A program made the translations under genes and the position numbers. A stretch of 32,848 nucleotides of DNA from an uncultured Bacteroidales bacterium (GTDB lineage Bacteria > Bacteroidota > Bacteroidia > Bacteroidales > Bacteroidaceae), in assembly GCA_945833885.1 (NCBI GenBank), contig CAMAFY010000034.1, positions 1-32,848 of the forward strand, read 5' to 3'. The notes beneath the pieces are model-generated. The model did no database searches and was not told the origin of the DNA. It was given only the letters and a program-made list of their open reading frames with translations. Numbering within the stretch: the first letter of the stretch is position 1; every line of letters begins with the position of its first letter. This document shows, piece after piece, positions 14,978 through 22,915 of the stretch.

Positions 14978-17900
14978 TCATGCGCGGTGTGCCTCCACCC
15001 ACTTGCGGGCATTGACGAAGGCTTCAATCCAAGGTGTGACGTCGTCGGTGAGGACGCGGTCAACGGGATAGTAGCCGCACTGCCAGGGGAAGATGGTGCG
15101 CTCGGGATGAGGCATGATGGCAAGGTGACGGCCGTCGGCACTGGCAATGGCGGCAACATCGTAACTGGAGCCGTTGGGGTTGCCAGGATAGCCGGAGCGG
15201 TCGAACTTGGCAACAACGTGGTATTCCTTCTCGTCGAGGGGGAGGTTGAACTTGCCCTCGCCGTGAGCCACCCATGTTCCTATCTTGTAACCTGCCAGAC
15301 TTCCGAACATTACGCTATGGTTTTCGGGGATGGCGAGGCTGACGAATGCGCTCTCGAACTTATGGCTGTCGTTGTGGAGCATCTGGGCGAAGTCGCGGGC
15401 ATCGGTCACAGCATGGTCGTTGTTGAGGAGACCAAGTTCCACCATCAGTTGGCAACCGTTGCAGACACCGAGGCTGAGGGTGTCAGGACGGGCATAGAAA
15501 GCGTCGAGGGCTGCCTTCGCCTTGGGGTTGAAGAGGAAGGCACCTGCCCAACCTTTGGCGCTGCCGAGGACGTCGCTGTTGGAGAAACCTCCGCAGAATG
15601 CGATGACGTTCACGTCCTCAAGGGTCTCACGGCCCGTGATAAGGTCGGTCATGGTGACGTCCTTCACATCGAAACCTGCAAGCCAGAAGGAGTATGCCAT
15701 CTCACGTTCGGAGTTCGTTCCCTTCTCACGGATGACGGCGGCACGGATGCCACTCTCCGTCTTGCGGTCGGGATTGAGGCCCCACTGTGCGAGTTTACCC
15801 GTAAATTCCGCACCGAAACGGATGTCAAGAGGTTGCTTTCCGAGGTTGTCGCGGCGCTCTTCCGCCTTACCGTGGAACGACTGTCTTCGGTCGAGGAGGT
15901 AAGATGTCTCGTACCAAACCTTGCGCATCTCGTCGATATCGAAGTCGAAATGACGGCCCTTCATGCTGACGCTGAGGGTATGTGCCTCCTGCGGAACACC
16001 AATCTTGACGTATCCCACACCGGCATCGTCGAGGATTTTCTTTACGCGGGCACTGTCGGCATCGCTCACCTGTACGACCACTCCGGGATTTTCCGCAAAG
16101 AGGGCGGGGATGAGGTCGGCACCATTGAACTTGTCGAGGCAGACGTTGATACCGCCCTTCGTGTTGGCGAAGCACATCTCAAGCAGGGTCGTCACAAGAC
16201 CGCCTGCGGAGATGTCGTGACCTGCCATGAGGAGGCCTTCCTCAATGAGTTGCTGGACGGCCATGAAAGCGTCGCGGAAATATTCAGGATTCTGGACAGT
16301 GGGAACATCGCTGCCGACCTTTCCGAGGGTCTGTGCAAAGGCTGAACCGCCAAGTTTCAAAGCGTCAAAGGAGAAATCGATATGGTAGAAGCGGCTTTCG
16401 GCAACATTCCGCATCACGGGGCTGACAATCTTGCGGATGTCGCTCACCTCACCTCCGGCACTGACGATGACGGTTCCCGGGCTAATAATCTTGTCGCCGT
16501 TGGGATACTTCTGGGTCATCGAGAGTGAATCCTTACCCGTGGGGACGTTGATCTGCAGGGCGCAGCAGAAGTCGCTGAGAGCCTTGACGGCGGAATAGAG
16601 GCGTGCATCCTCACCCTTCTGAGCGCGGCAGGGCCACATCCAGTTGGCGGAGAGGCTGATGCTTTCCATACCCTGTGCCAGCGGAGCCCATACCAGGTTG
16701 GTGAGGCTTTCGGCAACGGAGAGGACACTTCCGGCGGCGGGGTCGGCAAGTGCGGCCTGCGGAGCATGACCGATGGCAGTGGCGATACCGCTCTTTCCAC
16801 GGTAGTCGAGGGTGACGGCGCCGCAGTCGGAGAGGGGAAGTTGAAGTTCTCCCTGGCACTGCTGGCGGGCAACGCGGCCCGACACGCAACGGTCCACCTT
16901 GTTCGTCAGCCAGTCCTTGCAGGCAACGGCTTCCAGACGGAGGACATTCTTGAGATATTCGTCGACATTACTGTCGTTATATGCCGCCACCTCATAAGGA
17001 CGTTCTACGGTAACATCCTCCATCACCGTCTTCGGACTGGAGCCGAACATCTGCTCGACAGCGAGGTCGAAGGGACGTACGCCGTCAGCCTGCTCGAAGG
17101 CGAAACGGTGGTCGCCGGTGGTTTCACCGACGGTATACATCGGAGCGCGTTCGCGGTCGGCGATGCGCTGGACGTGTTCGATGGACCTTTCGTCAATCAG
17201 AAGCCCCATACGCTCCTGACTTTCGTTGGCGATGATCTCCTTGGCGCTGAGGGTGGAATCGCCCACGGGGAGTTTGTCCATGTGGATGAGTCCGCCACAT
17301 TCCTCGACAAGTTCACTCAGACAGTTGACGTGACCGGCGCTACCATGGTCGTGGATGGAGACGATGGGGTTCTCATCTTCCTCGCAGAGGGCACGGACAA
17401 CGTTGTAGGCACGCTTCTGCATCTCAGGGTTGGCACGCTGCACGGCGTTCAGTTCGATGCCGCTGCTGTAGCGTCCCGTCTCAACGGAACTTACAGAACC
17501 TCCGCCAAGACCGATGCGGTAGTTCTCACCACCCATCACCACAATCTTGTTGCCCGGCTGCGGCTCGCCCTTCAGGCAGTCACGTTTTGTACCATATCCC
17601 ACACCGCCGGCAAGCATGATGACCTTGTCGTAGGCGTAGCGCTCATTGGCTTTTTCCTCATTATGCTCAAACGTCAGCACGGAACCGCAGATAAGAGGCT
17701 GGCCGAACTTGTTTCCGAAGTCGGATGCTCCGTTCGAAGCCTTGATGAGAATCTGCTCCGGGGTCTGATACAGCCAGGGGCGTTCGGGCAGATTGTTCTC
17801 CCACTGCTGGACACCGCCCTCCTTACGGGGATAGGACGTCATATAGACCGCCGTTCCCGCGATGGGCCAACTGCCGACACCGCCACCCATACGGTCGCGG

Positions 17901-18706
17901 ATTTCACCGCCGGTTCCCGTAGCGGCACCGTTGAAGGGCTCCACGGTGGTGGGGAAATTGTGGGTCTCGGCCTTCAGGGAGATGACGCTCTCCACCTCCT
18001 TGGTGCGGAAGAAGTCGGGCTTGGAGTGGTCTGCGGGCGAGAAGAGTTCAATCATCGGTCCCTGTGCAAACGCCACATTGTCCTTGTAGGCGGAGAGGAT
18101 GCGTCCGGGATTCTCCTGCGTCGTCTTCTTGATCATGGCGAAGAGGGAGGATTCCTTTTCCTCACCGTCGATGACGAAGGTGCCGCCAAAGATCTTGTGA
18201 CGGCAGTGTTCGGAGTTGATCTGTGCAAATCCGAATACCTCAGAGTCCGTAAGTTTGCGGCCCAGTTGTCCTTCCACCTTGTGGAGATATTCAATTTCTT
18301 CGGGTGAGAGTGCCAGACCTTCGGCCTCGTTGTACTCCTCAAGATTCTCGATGCTTACAATGGGCGCGGGCTCGATGTCCACGGTGAATATCTGTTGGTT
18401 CAAGCCATTGTACATGCGTTGCAGCATGGGATCGTGTTCAGCGTCGCCGCTGTTTACGGGGAAATACTCTTCAATGCGTGCGATGCCATGCAGACCCATG
18501 TTCTGGGTGATTTCCACGGCATTGGTGCTCCAGGGCGTGATCATTTCACGGCGGGGACCGACATGCCAACCTTCGATTTCGGTGGCGTCGAGGGCCTCGG
18601 CCTGTCCATAGAGCCAGCAGAGTTCCTTGACTTCGTCAGCATTGAGGGCATGGTCAACGCTGGTGGCAATGATGCTTTCGGCAGGGGTTCGGAAAAAGCG
18701 TATCAT
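14978..18706 (-). CDS. purL: Phosphoribosylformylglycinamidine synthase (single-chain)
   Basis: A 1,242-residue enzyme of purine synthesis that converts FGAR, glutamine and ATP to FGAM in the cytoplasm. It is the long single-chain form (PurL fused to the glutaminase), as in E. coli. The N-terminal and linker parts are followed by the first synthetase signature (INSEHCRHKIFGG near residue 208), the FGAM synthetase core with glycine-rich loops, and a C-terminal class I glutaminase. There the catalytic Cys1082 (LGVCNGCQ) is followed by His1200 and Glu1202 (MPHPERT), with spacing like the E. coli triad. The start at 18706 gives the family's usual MIRFFR-type beginning. It seems to be transcribed alone. 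Confidence 0.98.
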   Translation of the reverse strand: MIRFFRTPAESIIATSVDHALNADEVKELCWLYGQAEALDATEIEGWHVGPRREMITPWSTNAVEITQNMGLHGIARIEEYFPVNSGDAEHDPMLQRMYNGLNQQIFTVDIEPAPIVSIENLEEYNEAEGLALSPEEIEYLHKVEGQLGRKLTDSEVFGFAQINSEHCRHKIFGGTFVIDGEEKESSLFAMIKKTTQENPGRILSAYKDNVAFAQGPMIELFSPADHSKPDFFRTKEVESVISLKAETHNFPTTVEPFNGAATGTGGEIRDRMGGGVGSWPIAGTAVYMTSYPRKEGGVQQWENNLPERPWLYQTPEQILIKASNGASDFGNKFGQPLICGSVLTFEHNEEKANERYAYDKVIMLAGGVGYGTKRDCLKGEPQPGNKIVVMGGENYRIGLGGGSVSSVETGRYSSGIELNAVQRANPEMQKRAYNVVRALCEEDENPIVSIHDHGSAGHVNCLSELVEECGGLIHMDKLPVGDSTLSAKEIIANESQERMGLLIDERSIEHVQRIADRERAPMYTVGETTGDHRFAFEQADGVRPFDLAVEQMFGSSPKTVMEDVTVERPYEVAAYNDSNVDEYLKNVLRLEAVACKDWLTNKVDRCVSGRVARQQCQGELQLPLSDCGAVTLDYRGKSGIATAIGHAPQAALADPAAGSVLSVAESLTNLVWAPLAQGMESISLSANWMWPCRAQKGEDARLYSAVKALSDFCCALQINVPTGKDSLSMTQKYPNGDKIISPGTVIVSAGGEVSDIRKIVSPVMRNVAESRFYHIDFSFDALKLGGSAFAQTLGKVGSDVPTVQNPEYFRDAFMAVQQLIEEGLLMAGHDISAGGLVTTLLEMCFANTKGGINVCLDKFNGADLIPALFAENPGVVVQVSDADSARVKKILDDAGVGYVKIGVPQEAHTLSVSMKGRHFDFDIDEMRKVWYETSYLLDRRQSFHGKAEERRDNLGKQPLDIRFGAEFTGKLAQWGLNPDRKTESGIRAAVIREKGTNSEREMAYSFWLAGFDVKDVTMTDLITGRETLEDVNVIAFCGGFSNSDVLGSAKGWAGAFLFNPKAKAALDAFYARPDTLSLGVCNGCQLMVELGLLNNDHAVTDARDFAQMLHNDSHKFESAFVSLAIPENHSVMFGSLAGYKIGTWVAHGEGKFNLPLDEKEYHVVAKFDRSGYPGNPNGSSYDVAAIASADGRHLAIMPHPERTIFPWQCGYYPVDRVLTDDVTPWIEAFVNARKWVEAHRA

Positions 18707-18868
18707 AGTTTATTATGAAGTTTGTGATTTTCAGTATGTTTTTCGGAATCTTGCAGGTGGATGTATAAACCACCACCATAATCATTTCTGTTTTTTGCGG
18801 GTGACGTTTGCCGTCATTCTACCTCCTTCCGGCATTTCCTTCCGGCACAGGTCCGCACAATTTGGATG

Positions 18869-18876
18869 CAAATATA
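18869..18876 (-). promoter_or_regulatory. Promoter (-7 box) of purL
   Basis: On the minus strand this reads TATATTTG followed by CATCC, matching TAnnTTTG. The -33 region has only T-rich sequence. The leader is about 155 nt and contains a small GGTGG/CCACC hairpin (18756-18774) and repeated CTTCCGGCA strings; I do not recognise a riboswitch. Confidence 0.5.
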
Positions 18877-18949
18877 CTGTTTTTCCGTGAAAATCGATGA
18901 AGGCACCGCCATTATTCATCTATCTTATACACAGGCGGGCGCGATTTTA

Positions 18950-20569
18950 CTATGCTTCCTTGTCTTTTTCGCCTTCATAATCATCTTCAACATTGTCTTC
19001 TGAGGTTCCGGGCAGGGCCATTTCCTCATCGATGCCCGGGAGCATCTTACGGTTTTTGAGGGTGTCGTCCTCCTTGGCACCGTACTTGATGAGTTTCTTC
19101 GCCGAGGTGATGATGCCGCGACCCATGGGAGAGAGGGTGACGTTCAGTTTATTGAAGGCATCGTGAGTCTTCTGGAACTTATCTTCCACATCCATCATCC
19201 TCGTATAGAAGTCCTGCACGCGCTGAACAATGACGTTGGCCTCCTTGATAATCTGCTGGATGTTCTGCGTCTGACGCTGGCGGTCCCAACTCATAAGTAC
19301 AATGCGGAGCATCATATACAGGTTGTGGCTGCCTGTGATGAGCACGTTTTTCTGTGCCGCCTCCTGCCAAAGCGAGGGTTCGGCTGAGAGGGCGTGCTCC
19401 AGCATGTTGTCGTAAGGGATGAACATGACGACAAAATCCACCGATTCACGCCTGCCTGTGATGTACTGATGATACTTCTTCTCGCTGAGTTCATCGACGT
19501 GTCGGCGAATACTTTCAACATGATTCTTCAGAGCCGCCTTACGTTCGTCGTCATTCTCGGCATTGATGAATTCGGTATACGCCTTGAGACTCATCTTGGA
19601 ATCGATGATGATGTCGCGGCCTTCGGGGAAATGGACGACGACGTCCGGAATGAGTTTCTTCCCCGTCTCGTCGTGCGTGACGGGATTTCCCGCCTCATCG
19701 CGGATGAGGTACTGCTCCTCAAATTCCACGCCCTCGCGGAATCCCATGTTTTCGAGGATGACGCGGAGACGGAGTTCCCCGAAATCGCCCTGCGGCTTGT
19801 TCTCCACAATCAGGGCATTCGCGAGTTTGTCGGCACTGGCCTTGACGTTGTCGGCATGCTGCAACGTTGTCTTGATGGTGGTGTTGAGGGTCGCCATCTT
19901 CTCAATCTGCTCCGTTCGTGCCTTCTCCACCTGTTCGCGCATATTTCGCAGGTTGTCGTTCAGGGGATTCAGGATGTTCTCCAGTTCCTTCCGGTTGTGG
20001 TCGAACTGCTCGTTGTTGGCGTTCTTCAACTGTTCGCTGCGCTGTTCCAGCACGTGCTGCGTGACGTTCAGCATCTCGCCCTTCAGCATCTCCATCTGCT
20101 CACGGTGGTATTTATCCTGCTGACGCGCATTCTCCTCAGCACGCTTCTCGTAGTCCTTCTTCAGCGACTCCATGCCTTCGGCATGCTCCGCCTTGAGCGC
20201 CGCGATGCGTTTTTCGTAGTCTTCCCTGACATGTTGCAACGTTTCCGAGGCCTCGCGTTTGGCGTTTTCGAGTGTCTTTTCCGCTTCATGCTCCGCCTCC
20301 TCCAACCTCTGCTGCATGCTCCGCTGGCGCTCCTCGGCATGTTTCAGCGTCAGGTCGCGCTCCTTTTCCGCCGCCGCCAGAGCGGCATTGGCCTGTGCCC
20401 TGGCCTCCAACGCCTCATGTTCCGCGGCATTGCGTCCCGCGGTGTGACCTTCCTGCCGTGCATTCTCGCAGGCTTTCTGCAATTCGGCTTGGGCTTGTCC
20501 ACGCTTGACGAGGAAACCGACGACGAAGCCGATGACGATGGCGCCAATGGCGATGAGTACTTCTGTCAT
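18950..20569 (-). CDS. rmuC: RmuC family DNA recombination protein
   Basis: A 539-residue protein with one N-terminal membrane helix (IAIGAIVIGFVVGFLV, about 5-20), a long highly charged coiled coil rich in Ala, Glu and Arg (about 25-220), and the conserved RmuC core: NKPQGDFGELRLRVILENMGF near 255, PDVVVHFPEGRDIIIDSKMSLKAY near 310 and FVVMFIPYDNMLEHAL near 385. The core has a restriction-endonuclease-like fold. RmuC limits inversions at short inverted repeats in E. coli, which is notable beside a region rich in such repeats, although no link is shown. The C-terminus is acidic. It is a single gene with no clear -7 box found upstream. Confidence 0.95.
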   Translation of the reverse strand: MTEVLIAIGAIVIGFVVGFLVKRGQAQAELQKACENARQEGHTAGRNAAEHEALEARAQANAALAAAEKERDLTLKHAEERQRSMQQRLEEAEHEAEKTLENAKREASETLQHVREDYEKRIAALKAEHAEGMESLKKDYEKRAEENARQQDKYHREQMEMLKGEMLNVTQHVLEQRSEQLKNANNEQFDHNRKELENILNPLNDNLRNMREQVEKARTEQIEKMATLNTTIKTTLQHADNVKASADKLANALIVENKPQGDFGELRLRVILENMGFREGVEFEEQYLIRDEAGNPVTHDETGKKLIPDVVVHFPEGRDIIIDSKMSLKAYTEFINAENDDERKAALKNHVESIRRHVDELSEKKYHQYITGRRESVDFVVMFIPYDNMLEHALSAEPSLWQEAAQKNVLITGSHNLYMMLRIVLMSWDRQRQTQNIQQIIKEANVIVQRVQDFYTRMMDVEDKFQKTHDAFNKLNVTLSPMGRGIITSAKKLIKYGAKEDDTLKNRKMLPGIDEEMALPGTSEDNVEDDYEGEKDKEA

Positions 20570-20861
20570 ATTCTATATATGTATTGTTGGTTATACGGGA
20601 CTGTCTTTAAGTAACGATAGGCATTTACAGCACACACCGGAAACGAATTGTCAGCGTTCCGCAAAGGGAACAGGTTCTTCCGGAGGGATGAGGTGTGGAC
20701 GGCAGTATGGCAAAACGCCCCGGCGGAGCGTTCACCATGTGGACAAATTCGACCGATTTATGGTCCATCGTCCCATCGATGGCGCCTCATCGGCATCGAA
20801 CTGTCCGTTCTGTTCACGATATCCGCACCACCGACGTTGCCGTGGGAATGCGGTGATGATG
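20570..20861. other. Intergenic stretch between rmuC and the cysN terminator
   Basis: About 290 bp upstream of rmuC. I see no convincing gene, RNA or consensus promoter. It is GC-rich with short local palindromes (CCATCG and CGATGG near 20765-20780). Long antisense frames crossing it come from the GC-rich codons of cysN. Confidence 0.4.
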
Positions 20862-20906
20862 AAAAAAGGATGGATGTCCTGCCAGAAATCTTGCGGACAC
20901 CCATCC
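20862..20906 (-). terminator. Rho-independent terminator of cysN
   Basis: On the minus strand GGATGGGTGTCC pairs with GGACATCCATCC around a 15-nt loop and is followed directly by six T (positions 20867-20862). It lies about 125 nt after the cysN stop codon. Confidence 0.88.
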
Positions 20907-21031
20907 GGTGTATGTCGTTCCTTCCCCGAAGATGGAAAAGGCTTCCGATGCCCATCAGCGGACAGACATCAGAAAATTTTCGGAATGTTGTGGCCGGAAA
21001 CAGCGAAGCCGACCGATGGTGGTTGACGGAA

Positions 21032-22516
21032 TCAGCCCTTGATGACCTTCACTTCCAGTCCCTGACGTCCGAGTTCCCTGACGGCCTTCTCGATGGCATC
21101 ATAGTGCTCGGGGCCGATACCCAGTTTCCCGAGGTCGAGGGTGGGAAGGGCGATGTCGGCGGTCATCAGGTCTTTCTCCTCAACGGGGGCGATAATCATG
21201 CCCACCGCCGCCGTGTTGTTGGTGATGGGGTCGATGAGGATGAACGCACCCGTCTGCTTGTTTTCGGCGTAGGCGTCGTACATGAATTCCTTGGCGGTGG
21301 TGAGGACGACGCGGCCAATCTCGTTGAGAACGAGATGTTCCACCTTACTGTGTTCGAGCGTGTTGACGTCGACCTTGTACTTGATCTGGTCGATGTGGCA
21401 ACGGCTGGTGTTCGTGGTCTGCTTGATGAAGAAACTTTTCGCGCGGTCCATAGCCTCCTCGTCCATCCATACAAGGTGCGCCTCGAAGTGTCGGCCGATG
21501 GTGACGGGATGTTCCTCATCGGTCTTTACAATCATCTCACCACGGGAGATGTCGATTTCATCCTCAAGGGTGATGGTGACGCACTGCGGAGGGAAGGCGT
21601 AATCGAGTTCGCCCTCATAGGTGACGATGCTCTTGACACGGCTCTTCTTGCCGCTGGGAAGGGCTGTGACGCTGTCGCCCTTGCGGACAATGCCGCTCGC
21701 CACCTTTCCGCAGAATCCGCGGAAATCGAGGTTGGGGCGGAGGACATACTGCACGGGGAAGCGGAAATCGGCGAAGTTGTGCTCGTTACCGGTGTCGACC
21801 GTCTCCAGCCAGTCGAGGAGTGCGGGACCATCGTACCAAGGCGTGCGCTCGCTACGCTCCACAACGTTGTCGCCATCCTTGGCACTGAGGGGGAAGCACT
21901 TCACGTCGATGGACTGCTGGCCGGCGGTGATTTCCTCCACAAAGCGCTGATAATCAGCCACGATGCGGTCGTAGACGTCGCGATCGAAGTCCACAAGGTC
22001 CATCTTGTTCACGGCAAGGGCAATGCGCTTGATGCCGAGAAGGGAGCAGAGGAAGGTGTGGCGGCGGGTCTGGGTGATGACACCTGTACGGGCATCGACA
22101 AGGAGTATGGCAAGATGTGCCGTGGAGCCGCCGGTTATCATGTTGCGGGTGTACTGCTCGTGTCCCGGAGTGTCGGCGATGATGAACTTGCGGCGGTTGG
22201 TGGAGAAGTAGCGGTATGCCACATCGATGGTGATTCCCTGCTCACGCTCCGCCTTCAGACCGTCGAGGAGAAGCGCGTAGTCAATCTCTCCGGCTCCGGC
22301 ATTTCCCACGCGCTTGCTGTCGCGTTCCAATGCCGAAAGTTGGTCTTCGTAGAGTTTCTTGGAGTCGAACAGCAGGCGGCCGATGAGGGTACTCTTGCCA
22401 TCGTCCACACTTCCGGCGGTAAGCAGGCGCAGAAGATCCTTCTTTTCGTCCTGGTCGAGATATTCTTCTATTGAAAGTCCTCCGACAATGCCGGAGGGGG
22501 TATTCTGGAGTTCCAT
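21032..22516 (-). CDS. cysN: Sulfate adenylyltransferase subunit 1 (GTPase)
   Basis: A 494-residue GTPase subunit of ATP sulfurylase, which with CysD makes adenosine 5'-phosphosulfate from sulfate and ATP. The start at 22516 gives [20 protein letters not shown]; the frame extends upstream to 22753 but that part is GC-rich and lacks conserved sequence. GTPase motifs are GSVDDGKST at 35-43, DTPGHEQY at 115-122 and NKMD at 170-173, followed by two EF-Tu-like beta-barrel domains ([12 protein letters not shown] near 255). Length is close to that of E. coli CysN (475). It ends at a strong terminator. No cysD, cysC or cysH is next to it in this window, which is unusual because cysD normally precedes cysN. 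Confidence 0.95.
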   Translation of the reverse strand: MELQNTPSGIVGGLSIEEYLDQDEKKDLLRLLTAGSVDDGKSTLIGRLLFDSKKLYEDQLSALERDSKRVGNAGAGEIDYALLLDGLKAEREQGITIDVAYRYFSTNRRKFIIADTPGHEQYTRNMITGGSTAHLAILLVDARTGVITQTRRHTFLCSLLGIKRIALAVNKMDLVDFDRDVYDRIVADYQRFVEEITAGQQSIDVKCFPLSAKDGDNVVERSERTPWYDGPALLDWLETVDTGNEHNFADFRFPVQYVLRPNLDFRGFCGKVASGIVRKGDSVTALPSGKKSRVKSIVTYEGELDYAFPPQCVTITLEDEIDISRGEMIVKTDEEHPVTIGRHFEAHLVWMDEEAMDRAKSFFIKQTTNTSRCHIDQIKYKVDVNTLEHSKVEHLVLNEIGRVVLTTAKEFMYDAYAENKQTGAFILIDPITNNTAAVGMIIAPVEEKDLMTADIALPTLDLGKLGIGPEHYDAIEKAVRELGRQGLEVKVIKG

Positions 22517-22790
22517 ATAATGTTGTTTTACGTATACGATATTTGGATGGGGAATGACGCCGGGCGCAACATGCCCTCCATGGCGGTGCCCCGGCATTTT
22601 GCCGGAAAGGGGCGCGGCGGACGGCATGTCCGGGAGGTGTGCGAACGGGCGTCGGGGAAAGGAGGGACGTCTCTGCCGACGCTCGGGGGACGGACGTCGA
22701 CGCTGACGGATACGCCACAAAACGGTGCGATGATGTGCCATCGTGTGCGTCAATGAGGCGAAGCGGACGGCGTTTTCGGCCTTCCGACTG
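22517..22790 (-). promoter_or_regulatory. Long GC-rich leader of cysN
   Basis: About 270 nt between the -7 box and the ATG, far more GC-rich than other leaders here. It holds a perfect CCGGCA/TGCCGG hairpin (22591-22605, loop of 3) and repeated GACG and CGTC strings. The minus-strand frame open through it (start at 22753) shows no recognisable protein. It may be a regulatory leader or the remains of an upstream gene such as cysD; neither is proven. Confidence 0.4.
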
Positions 22791-22798
22791 CAAAATTA
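22791..22798 (-). promoter_or_regulatory. Probable promoter (-7 box) of cysN
   Basis: On the minus strand this reads TAATTTTG followed by CAG. It lies 35 nt from the oppositely oriented TAATTTTG of the YfhO gene, so the -33 zones of the two promoters overlap and could not be bound at once. Confidence 0.55.
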
Positions 22799-22833
22799 CG
22801 AGATACTTTCCACATATCCACCATTTTTTTCCT

Positions 22834-22841
22834 TAATTTTG
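22834..22841 (+). promoter_or_regulatory. Probable promoter (-7 box) of the YfhO-family gene
   Basis: TAATTTTG followed by CAGG, an exact -7 match, about 75 nt before the ATG at 22916. The -33 zone (near 22811) has no clear TTTG. It is the mirror image of the cysN box at 22791-22798. Confidence 0.6.
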
Positions 22842-22915
22842 CAGGCTGAAGCGGTTAATACGCACATTGTATCAACGCGCATACGCATTTGTCAATCAAA
22901 GAACATAATCCCGAT

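Noticed and set aside
14894-16345. Long plus-strand open frame of 483 codons opposite purL
   Set aside because: It lies entirely antisense to a clear purL gene, has no recognisable domain, and the absence of stops follows from GC-rich codons. The same holds for similar frames at 16766-18307 and opposite cysN (20648-22474), rmuC (19394-20614) and the Fe-S gene (6397-7626).
22517-22753. Extension of the cysN frame to an ATG at 22753
   Set aside because: The added 79 residues are Arg/Pro-rich with no conserved sequence, while the ATG at 22516 gives the normal CysN start.
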